This document shows positions 5,842 to 13,800 of a stretch of DNA of 16,981 nt, in pieces. Each line of letters begins with the position of its first letter. The stretch's first letter is position 1. This DNA comes from Deltaproteobacteria bacterium UBA2957 (GTDB lineage Bacteria; Myxococcota_A; UBA796). The notes below the pieces were generated by a model. It saw nothing but the letters and a program-made list of their open reading frames with translations, did not search any database and was not told the origin of the DNA. The stretch covers positions 1 through 16,981 of the forward strand of contig DEBL01000135.1 of the NCBI GenBank assembly GCA_002348535.1. The letters are read 5' to 3'. The translations under genes were made by a program, and so were the position numbers.

Positions 5842-8800
5842 ATGAAGCACGGTTTGCACATTGGTCCATTTGTCGTCACGGGTTCCCTCGGAGAAGGGGG
5901 CATGGCCACCGTGTTGTTGGCGGAGCACGAGCGCGACCAAACGCGGGTTGCTCTGAAGATCATGCGGTCTGAAATCGTGAGTGACCCTTCGTTCATCGAA
6001 GCCTTTGGCCACGAGGTCCGCGCCGCCGCGAGCCTCGACCACGAACGAATCACGGCTGTATTCGATCACGGGGTGATCACCAAAGAAGAAGCGGGCAGTG
6101 ACACTCCATTGGCCGGAATGCCCTGGTTGGCCATGGAGCTTGTCGAGGGCGGCACCTTGGCCGATCTCGCCGGACGACTCGCTTGGCCGCAGCTTCAGAC
6201 CATCACCATGGACGTTCTCGATGCCCTTGCCCACGCCCATGCGCGCGGCATGGTTCACCGCGACATCAAGCCGGGGAATGTGTTGATCGACGCTCGCACG
6301 GGCCGGGTCAAGTTGACCGACTTTGGCCTCGTGCATTCCGTGGATACCGACGAGGGGCTGGACGCCGGGCTCGGGGAAATGATTTCGGGAACCCCCGCCT
6401 ACATGGCCCCCGAGCAAATCCGGTGCGCATGGCGAGACTACGGTCCGTCCACTGACTTGTATGCTGTGGGCGCCATGGTGTGGACCTTGGCCACCGGGCA
6501 TCCACCCCATCTCGGAAGCGTTCACGACATTCTCGACCAACACCTTGCCGGTGAGCTTCCCGAGTTTGACCCCGTGTTCGCCACCCCGCTGGCTTTGCTT
6601 GACTGGATCGAAGTCATGATGGACGTGGCACCCCATCGCCGGTTTCAGCGCGCGGCGGATGCGGCATGGGCCTTGAGTCGAATCGGAAAGGCCGGCACAG
6701 CCATGACCGAGCCCCGTCCGCAGCGCGGGTCATCACCCGATGATCAGACCTACAACTTTTCGGGCAACTTGAGCCTTCAGACCCTCATGCTGGACGGAGA
6801 CAGCACCATGGCCTTGCCGGACAAGACCATGGCGGTTTCTGACGACACGATGGCCTTCTCGATGAACCACCCGAGTCTCGAAGAGCCGGAGCCAACCGAC
6901 CTTGAGGCCGTTCATCCCACACCACCTCTCCCGTCGGACTGGGGGCGAGTTCGTCGGGAACGCCCGCTGCTCCACGGTGCTGGATTGGCCCTCTTTGGGC
7001 TTCGGGCCTCGGGCATATTTGGCCGATACGAAGAGCGGGACCTGCTGTGGTCCGCACTGAACCATGTCAAAGCGACGGGGCAGACTCAGCTTGTCTTGAT
7101 CGACGGTGCGTCCGGTTCGGGAAAGAGCACGCTGGCCAAGTGGCTCTGCACCCGCGCAGATGAGGTGGGTGGCGCGCGTTCCCTGTCGGTGCACGACACG
7201 AAAGACGGAGCCGAATCGGAAGGCCTGAGCGCCATGCTCAAACGGGCCCTTCGACTCGGCGGCACGGGACGGTCGGACGCGGTGGAACGAGTGCGACGGC
7301 TGCTGACCCAAGCGAGTCACCGGCCAATCGACGATGCGGTCGGACTCGCACACATTGCCGAGCCCTCCGCAGAAGTTCCGGAAGGCTCCGGACTCGATGT
7401 GCACTTCAACAGCCTTCACGAAAAACATGCATTGGTGCTTCGGTACCTTGGGACCCTCGCCAAACAACGGCCGCTCATTCTCTGGATGGACGAATTCCAG
7501 TACTCCTCTGAGTCCCAAGCACTCATCGACGCGCTGCTGAACTCGACGGTCGATGTCCCCATCTTGGTGGTGGGAACCGTCCAAGCCGAAACCATCGTCA
7601 GCGGCTCACCCTTGGCCGAAACCCTCGCCGAATTAAATCACCATCCCCGGGTGCAATCCATCTCGCTCAACCCCCTCGATCGAGACGGCCAGATTGCCCT
7701 TGTGCGAGACCTGTTGGGCCTTGAGCTGTCCCTTGCGACCAAGCTGGCCGCGAAGGCGGGTGGAAATCCGCAGTTTGCTGTGCAGTTGGTGTCCGACTGG
7801 GTGGCGCAGGGCATGCTTGTCGCAGGACCGGACGGGTATGTGTTGGCGAACAATGCCGAGGTTCGGATTCCAGCCGATATGCTCGCGGTTTGGCTTCAGC
7901 GGCTTGATGCCGTCGGGAACAACCATCCGCCCGAGGCCATGCACGCCATCGAAATGGCCGCGCTGCTCGGGGACACCGTGAACCGAGAAGAGTGGAATGA
8001 AGCCCTCAACAACGCAGGTCTTCCGGTTCCCACCGGCATGCTCTCCGAACTGTTGCGCTTGCGACTGATCGAACGCGAGCACCAGTTTGCCGACTGGTCG
8101 TTCGTTCACGGCATGTTTCGCGCCGCGGTTCTGCACCATGCCGAGCAGCACCAACGAACGATTGCTTGGTCCTCTGTCTGTGCCGATGTCGTTCGGACCA
8201 ACATTGCCCGCAAGGCCCGCCTGCTCGTGGCTGCGAATCGAAATGTCGATGCCCTTCACCCTCTGTGGGAAGGCGTTCAGGATGTGCTCGAGTCTGGCGA
8301 TTGGGGACGGGCCAAAGAACTGGGCGACCTGCGGACAAGCATCTTGGCGGGCGTCGCCGTCGACCCCGACGGCCCCCACGCCCTCGATACCGCGCTGACG
8401 GAACTCTACCTCCGACGCGGCAATGAAGCCCCCAAGCAACAGATGGCCGACATCCCGGACCTGATTGAGTGGGCCCGTAAACTGGAGCGGATTGAGACCG
8501 TGGTCAAGCTGACCGAGAAACTGGGTTCACTTCTGGTTTCGCTGGGCCAGCGGGACGATGGTCGGGCTTACATCCTCAGCTCGCTGGACATGGCTCGAGA
8601 GCATCGACTCAAGCATTTGTCCCGTATCTTGAGCCGTCTGTGCTTTATCTGCATCCGCTCCGGCGAACTGAAGCAAGCCGGCGACTACGCGCGCGAAGCG
8701 GGCTTATCGTCCGAGTCTCGCGGCGACATGCTGGGCGTGGCCAACGCCTACAACATGATGGCGCGGGTCCAATGGCAGGCCCAAGACTTGGACAACGCCA

Positions 8801-9438
8801 GCTTCTACCTCAACGAAGCCGCCATTCGCTTTGAGCGACTGGGCAGCATGTACGGTCTGGCCCAGGTCTGGAACACCCGTGGCGAGCTGGCCCGAGCCCG
8901 CGGCGATCTGAACGCAGCGGAAGTGGCTTACAGAGAGGCAGCGGCACGATACGACGGCTGCGGAAACCAGACGGGCTCAATGTTCAGCAAGATGAACCTC
9001 GGATCCACCTACGTCACCGGATCCAAGTTTGCAGAGGCGCGCGCGATTCTGGATTCTCTGGAGCAAACCCTCGAAGGCAGCGGACGAATCAACATCTTGC
9101 TGGTGACCCAGTTGATTCGGATCAACTGCTTCATTCACGACAACGATTGGGATCGCGTTGAACGGGACCTCAACCGACTGGCGCCCCTGCTTGACGAGCA
9201 GAAACTGTACGACACCGACATCGCGAGTTCGGCACGGCTCTCCGGTCTCGCATGCGACGCCAAGGGCCGGCCCGATCTGGGCCGCAGCGCGTGGGCGATT
9301 GTGCACAGTCAGCTGACAGCACTCGGTCGCACGGAGGAGGCCGCTGAAGCGGCGTCGAAGCTAACCGGCTCCGGCCATCTCAATGAGGATGCTGCTCACA
9401 ACGAAAGTCCCCGCACCGGTGGCGACCAGCCGTCCTGA
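5842..9438 (+). CDS. Ser/Thr protein kinase with AAA_16/STAND ATPase and TPR domains (kinase 1)
   Basis: This 1198-residue, apparently cytosolic protein (no membrane helix) starts with a Hanks-type kinase domain (about 8-285): glycine loop GEGGMATV, K39 in VALKI, HRDIKPGN with D141, DFG at D160, and APE at E191. A linker (about 290-375) holds three TMA motifs with threonines T322, T329 and T336 exactly seven residues apart. Then comes a predicted ATPase of AAA_16/STAND type: Walker A GASGSGKST (K428), Walker B LILWMDEF (D550, E551), and GGNPQFAVQLVSDW (about 640-655). The C-terminal third is TPR-like helical repeats. Such proteins typically couple a protein-protein or ligand sensor to phosphorylation. 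ATG at 5842 is chosen because it aligns exactly with the start of kinase 2. The last 25 residues have no counterpart in kinase 2 and overlap the thioesterase gene. Confidence 0.93.
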   Translation: MKHGLHIGPFVVTGSLGEGGMATVLLAEHERDQTRVALKIMRSEIVSDPSFIEAFGHEVRAAASLDHERITAVFDHGVITKEEAGSDTPLAGMPWLAMELVEGGTLADLAGRLAWPQLQTITMDVLDALAHAHARGMVHRDIKPGNVLIDARTGRVKLTDFGLVHSVDTDEGLDAGLGEMISGTPAYMAPEQIRCAWRDYGPSTDLYAVGAMVWTLATGHPPHLGSVHDILDQHLAGELPEFDPVFATPLALLDWIEVMMDVAPHRRFQRAADAAWALSRIGKAGTAMTEPRPQRGSSPDDQTYNFSGNLSLQTLMLDGDSTMALPDKTMAVSDDTMAFSMNHPSLEEPEPTDLEAVHPTPPLPSDWGRVRRERPLLHGAGLALFGLRASGIFGRYEERDLLWSALNHVKATGQTQLVLIDGASGSGKSTLAKWLCTRADEVGGARSLSVHDTKDGAESEGLSAMLKRALRLGGTGRSDAVERVRRLLTQASHRPIDDAVGLAHIAEPSAEVPEGSGLDVHFNSLHEKHALVLRYLGTLAKQRPLILWMDEFQYSSESQALIDALLNSTVDVPILVVGTVQAETIVSGSPLAETLAELNHHPRVQSISLNPLDRDGQIALVRDLLGLELSLATKLAAKAGGNPQFAVQLVSDWVAQGMLVAGPDGYVLANNAEVRIPADMLAVWLQRLDAVGNNHPPEAMHAIEMAALLGDTVNREEWNEALNNAGLPVPTGMLSELLRLRLIEREHQFADWSFVHGMFRAAVLHHAEQHQRTIAWSSVCADVVRTNIARKARLLVAANRNVDALHPLWEGVQDVLESGDWGRAKELGDLRTSILAGVAVDPDGPHALDTALTELYLRRGNEAPKQQMADIPDLIEWARKLERIETVVKLTEKLGSLLVSLGQRDDGRAYILSSLDMAREHRLKHLSRILSRLCFICIRSGELKQAGDYAREAGLSSESRGDMLGVANAYNMMARVQWQAQDLDNASFYLNEAAIRFERLGSMYGLAQVWNTRGELARARGDLNAAEVAYREAAARYDGCGNQTGSMFSKMNLGSTYVTGSKFAEARAILDSLEQTLEGSGRINILLVTQLIRINCFIHDNDWDRVERDLNRLAPLLDEQKLYDTDIASSARLSGLACDAKGRPDLGRSAWAIVHSQLTALGRTEEAAEAASKLTGSGHLNEDAAHNESPRTGGDQPS

Positions 9439-9801
9439 CGCCGACCGCACTTCCATGGTGGTTGAACACATGCGCTTTCCGGCCCGAACCACGCGGGCCG
9501 TTGCCTTCAGGTCTTCTTGATTGGCGGGTTCGTGCAGACGAACTGTCATCTCAGAGGTGCTCACCCAGTGGTCGTAGCGGGTGGCCGCGGTGAACCAGCC
9601 GGCATTGTCGATCAGTGTCGCAATCGCACCGCCATGGGTGTCCTTCATCGCGTGACACAGGTCGGTGTTGTAGGGCATGTCGAACACGGCATTGCCCTCG
9701 TCGTCGTAGTCCAACTCCATCCCGAAGGTGGCTTTCATGGGTGCGAGGGCAAAGAAAGCCTGCAGTTGTTTCGCGCGGAGTGCCACTGTGGAGGTGCTCA
9801 T
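9361..9801 (-). CDS. PaaI-family hotdog-fold thioesterase
   Basis: The 146-residue product has the hotdog thioesterase signature HGGAIATLIDNAGWFTA (H56-G57-G58, D65), followed by TSEMTVRLHEPA and VATGAGTFVV, as in the PaaI/YdiI group. These enzymes hydrolyse acyl-CoA or related thioesters in the cytoplasm; the substrate cannot be read here. ATG at 9801 gives a family-typical length; an in-frame GTG at 9828 would add nine residues, and neither has a convincing Shine-Dalgarno. It is the only minus-strand gene between the two kinases. Its last 26 codons, including the stop TAG, overlap the 3' end of kinase 1 tail-to-tail by 78 bp. It diverges from the glutaredoxin fusion gene across 84 bp. Confidence 0.87.
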   Translation of the reverse strand: MSTSTVALRAKQLQAFFALAPMKATFGMELDYDDEGNAVFDMPYNTDLCHAMKDTHGGAIATLIDNAGWFTAATRYDHWVSTSEMTVRLHEPANQEDLKATARVVRAGKRMCSTTMEVRSASGRLVATGAGTFVVSSILIEMAGAG

Positions 9802-9885
9802 GGCGGCAGTGTACCGGTTTCGGATCACTTCCGGTGGATCTTCGCCGCCGTCGCGGATAGCCGGTCATCCACAGGGGAGGTCTTC

Positions 9886-10803
9886 ATGTCTGACATTCGC
9901 ACCACCATCGACGAACTCATCAACGCCAACTCGGTTGTGCTGTTCATGAAGGGCAACAAGCAGATGCCTCAATGCGGGTTCTCTGCCCGCGCCATCGAGG
10001 CCCTTATGTCGACTGGGGTGGACTTTGAGACGGTCGACGTGTTGTCGAATCCGGCCATTCGCCAAGGCATCAAGGACTACTCAAACTGGCCCACGATTCC
10101 CCAGCTCTACATCAACCAAGAGTTCATCGGCGGCTCCGACATTCTGACCCAGATGCATGCATCGGGCGAGTTGCACGAGGCGCTTGGCATCACGTTCGAG
10201 CCCCCCAAGCCGCCCGCCATCACGATGACGGATGCGTTTGTGAAGGCCATCACCATTGCCATGGAGAACGCGCAAGGCGGCGGCCTGCCCCGCCTTCAGA
10301 TCTCGCCCCGATTTGAGTACGGCTTTGGCATGTCGGCCGAGAGTTCGGGAGACTTCAAGGTGGAATCGAACGGCCTGACCATCTTGGTTGACCCCTCCAC
10401 GGCTGGCCGTGCCGAAGGCATGACGCTGGACTTTAGCGACGGCCCCCAAGGCGGCATCGTGATCGACAACCCAAACGAGCCGCTGAGCGTACATCGACTC
10501 GACGCGACGACCTACAAGGCCATGCGGGATCAGGACATGCCGCATCGGTTGTTTGATGTACGCACAGCCGAGGAATGGAACAAAGCCAAGATCGAGGGCG
10601 CTGAACTGCTCGACGATGCCGCTTTTCGCGCCCTAGAGGATCTCCCCAAGGACACCGTCATGGTCTTCATGTGTCATCACGGGATTCGGAGCATGCAGGC
10701 GGCCAACCAGCTCGTACAGAAAGGCTACCGGAACGTCTACAACCTCGAAGGCGGGATCGATGCGTGGTCGGTTTACGCCGACCCAACGGTGCCGCGCTAC
10801 TAA
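9886..10803 (+). CDS. grxD: Monothiol glutaredoxin / IscA-like / rhodanese fusion protein
   Basis: The 305 residues form three domains. Residues 1-105 are a Grx4-type monothiol glutaredoxin: K22, active-site CGFS (C30) and the glutathione-binding WPTIPQLYINQEFIGG. Family members bind and transfer [2Fe-2S] clusters with glutathione. Residues 110-205 resemble the A-type Fe-S carrier fold (ITMTDAFVKAI, LTILVDP, GMTLDFSDG, FxxDNPN-like IVIDNPN) but contain none of the three cysteines. Residues 205-305 are a rhodanese with active-site loop CHHGIR (C263), able in principle to carry persulfide sulfur. C30 and C263 are the only cysteines in the protein. A perfect GGGGAGG lies 5 nt before the ATG at 9886, overruling the longer open frame upstream. 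It is 43 bp ahead of kinase 2 and may be co-transcribed with it. The symbol covers only the first domain. Confidence 0.9.
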   Translation: MSDIRTTIDELINANSVVLFMKGNKQMPQCGFSARAIEALMSTGVDFETVDVLSNPAIRQGIKDYSNWPTIPQLYINQEFIGGSDILTQMHASGELHEALGITFEPPKPPAITMTDAFVKAITIAMENAQGGGLPRLQISPRFEYGFGMSAESSGDFKVESNGLTILVDPSTAGRAEGMTLDFSDGPQGGIVIDNPNEPLSVHRLDATTYKAMRDQDMPHRLFDVRTAEEWNKAKIEGAELLDDAAFRALEDLPKDTVMVFMCHHGIRSMQAANQLVQKGYRNVYNLEGGIDAWSVYADPTVPRY

Positions 10804-10809
10804 ATTGGC

Positions 10810-10839
10810 TTGAACCGAGGCATCGGTTGCCGCTACCGT
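10810..10839 (+). promoter_or_regulatory. Candidate promoter and operator of the second kinase gene
   Basis: TTGAAC (10810-10815) and TACCGT (10834-10839) are 18 nt apart, the same spacing as before kinase 1. Between and across them is the perfect 6-bp inverted repeat AACCGA-GGCA-TCGGTT (10813-10828). The -10 ends 7 nt before ATG 10847, so transcription would begin at about the start codon. The only Shine-Dalgarno-like GGAG directly abuts the ATG and could not work as one. Weak -35/-10 consensus limits confidence. Confidence 0.4.
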
Positions 10840-10846
10840 AGCGGAG

Positions 10847-13800
10847 ATGCGGGAAGGCGATACCGTCGGTGCGTTTACGTTGGGACCCCTGCTCGGCAAG
10901 GGTGGGATGGCGTCGGTGCGCGTGGGCACCTACGGTCCCGACGGCACCCGAGTGGCCATCAAGGTCTTGCGTCCTGAAATCGCACGACAGCCTGATTTTG
11001 TGACCGCCTTTGGCCACGAAGTGAGGGCAACCGCTGGACTGAACCACAGTCGAATCACCGCGATTTATGACCACGGCGTGGTGACCGAAACCGAGGCCAT
11101 CGGATCGCCCGAATATGTGGGGATCCCTTGGCTTGCAATGGAACTGGTCGAGGGCAGCACCCTTCGAACCGTCGCCGGAAAGCTCCCCTGGCCCGAGACA
11201 AAGCGTGTGCTGCTCGATGTGCTCGATGCGCTGGCTCACGCACACGCACGCGGACTGCTACACCGAGACATCAAGCCCGGAAACGTGCTGTTTGACGAGC
11301 AGACCCGTCGGATAAAGCTGACGGACTTTGGGTTGGTCCACTCCGCCGTGGACCAGCAAGTCCAGCAAGTCCAGCACTGGACCAACACAGATGAGGTCTC
11401 GGGAACTCCCGCATACATGGCTCCCGAACAGGCGCAGAACCACTGGTTCGATTTCGGACCGTGGACGGACCTGTATGCGGTGGGCTGCATGGCATGGACC
11501 CTGACATGCGGAAGGGCGCCGTACCGCGGCGAAGTTGGAACGGTATTTCGCAAACACCTCGCTGGACAGCTGCCTGATTTTTTGCCCACTCAACCCGTAC
11601 CGGAGGCGTTTTTATCGTGGCTGAACGGCATGTTAGACCCGCTGCCCAAGTTTCGGTTTCAGCGGGCAGCCGATGCCCGATGGCACCTCGATCAACTTGA
11701 TGATGACGCCGCATCCGACGGCGCTGTACCGTCCCCGATCGCCATCCCCGCATTAAAAGACTGGGACACTCAGGTATTGACTGACGACACGCAGGTCCTA
11801 AACAGCACCGGCGGCACCTCCACCCAACGGGCCTTTCAAGATTCCAGCACAACGGATACGCTGAAGGCCGTCCCTCGGTCGCGCCTGCCGGTTCAGGTCC
11901 CCCCCTTTCCCTCCGAGTGGCGAACCACTCAGCGCCCTCGGACCCATCTGCACGGTGCAGGACTGGCCCTGTTCAGCCTTCGCACGACAGGCGTGGTGGG
12001 TCGTGAAGACGAACGGGACTGGCTGTGGTCGATGCTGCAACGGGTGACCAATCGCCGACGACCCGAATGCGTTCTGGTCGAGGGCACCGAGGGCAGCGGC
12101 ACCAGCACCTTGGCTCGATGGCTCGCCGTGCGCGCCGACGAGAGCGGAGGAGCGACGTGGCGGCTGATCAGCCACAGCGCTGAGGACAGTGCGACCGATG
12201 GCTTGAAGGGATTTCTGGGGTGGAGCCTGCGGGTACACCACCGCTCCCGCGCAGACGCGATCTACGCCGTTCAACAGCATCTGACCTTCATCGGCATGCC
12301 CCATCGAGACGACGCCGTTGCACTCGTCGAAATCGCGAGGCCGACCCCCCTGCACCAAAGCGGCGAAGGATTGTCGGCCCAATTTGAATCACCCGAAGAA
12401 CGATTGGCTCTCCTCGGCCGGTACTTTGCTGCGCTGGCTTCCGCTCGGCCGATGGTGCTGTGGTTCGACGACTTCCATCACGATGATGAAACCATGGCGC
12501 TGGCTGGTCACCTGCTCGACCACCACCCCGATGCGCCGATTTTAATCGTCATGACGGCTGCGACAGAAGCGACTCATCGAGACCCGGTACTGCGCGAACG
12601 GCTCACGTCGCTCGCGGCCCGATCCGACACCACTCGCCTCGAACTGAGTCCGCTCGATGCCGATGGGTCCATCGCGCTCATTCGCGAACTGCTCGGTCTC
12701 GACCTCGTGCTGGCCTCCAAGGTCGAGCAGCAATGCGGCGGAAACCCTCAGTTCGCCGTGCAACTCGTCTCCGACTGGGTCGAGCGGGGGCTGCTGGTGC
12801 CTTCGCCGTCGGGCTTTGTCCTCGACCGCAACGCCGATGCGTCGATTCCCTCCGACATGCTCACCCTGTGGCGCCAGCGGGTCGCGGGTGCGCTCGGTGG
12901 CTACGACGACGATGAACTCGCCGGACTCGAGTTGGGGGCGATCTTGGGGGGAGACGTCAGCCCCCAAGAGTGGGAAGATGCGCTCAGGCTCGGCGGTGTC
13001 GAAGTCAACCACGCCCTCATGTCGGAGTTGCAGAGGCAGCGGCTTGTGATCACCAACCCCAAGACCAAGGGATGGTCGTTTGTCCACGCGTTGTTTCGCG
13101 CGGCGATTCTCGAGTCGGTGGAGCAAAACGGCCGAACGCAACAGTGGTCGAGCATTGCCGCAGACATCGTTCCCGCCGATGCACAGAATGTCGGTCGACG
13201 GGCTCGCTTTTTGCTCGCGGCCAACCGGACCGAAGAGGCCCTCGACCCGCTCTACCGCACCATTGTTCGATTCAGTCGCCTTGGCGAACACGCGCGTGCT
13301 CGCCACCTGCTGGACGTCCGCCGCAACATGATGAAGGCTGTGACCGTTGCACCGCGAAGCCGGCATGCACTCGGGTCGGCGGTCGCCATGGCGATGGTGG
13401 CCGAGCGAGACGGTCGCTACGCGGTGCTCCAACAGCATGGCGCCGAATACATTGAATGGGCCGAAGAGTGCGAGGACTGGCCGGCGGTCGTCTTGCTCAA
13501 GCTTGAGTTCGGGAACAGCTTCCATGCACTGGGGCAGGTTGAACACTCCAAAGCGCACATTGAGTCGGCGCTGGACGTCGCCCGCACGCACCGACTGCCG
13601 TGGGTGGCGGCCATTTTGAACCGCATGTGTTTCTTGGCGATCCGCGCCGGCGCACTGGACACGGCAGCCAGCCATGCCCGCGAGGCCGTATACGCCGGCG
13701 AACTATCGGGCGATATGGGGGACATCGGCAACGCCTACAGCATGCTGAGCCGCGTTGCATGGCAGCGCGGGGACAATGAACAAGCCCAGTTCTTCAACGC

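Noticed and set aside
9517..9885. N-terminal extension of the glutaredoxin fusion
   Set aside because: It runs antisense through the thioesterase gene; GGGGAGG before ATG 9886 and the start of the glutaredoxin fold decide the shorter start.
12542..13675. Long minus-strand open frame (377 codons) inside kinase 2
   Set aside because: It is antisense to the conserved ATPase/TPR coding sequence, has no recognisable domain and arises from GC-rich third positions.
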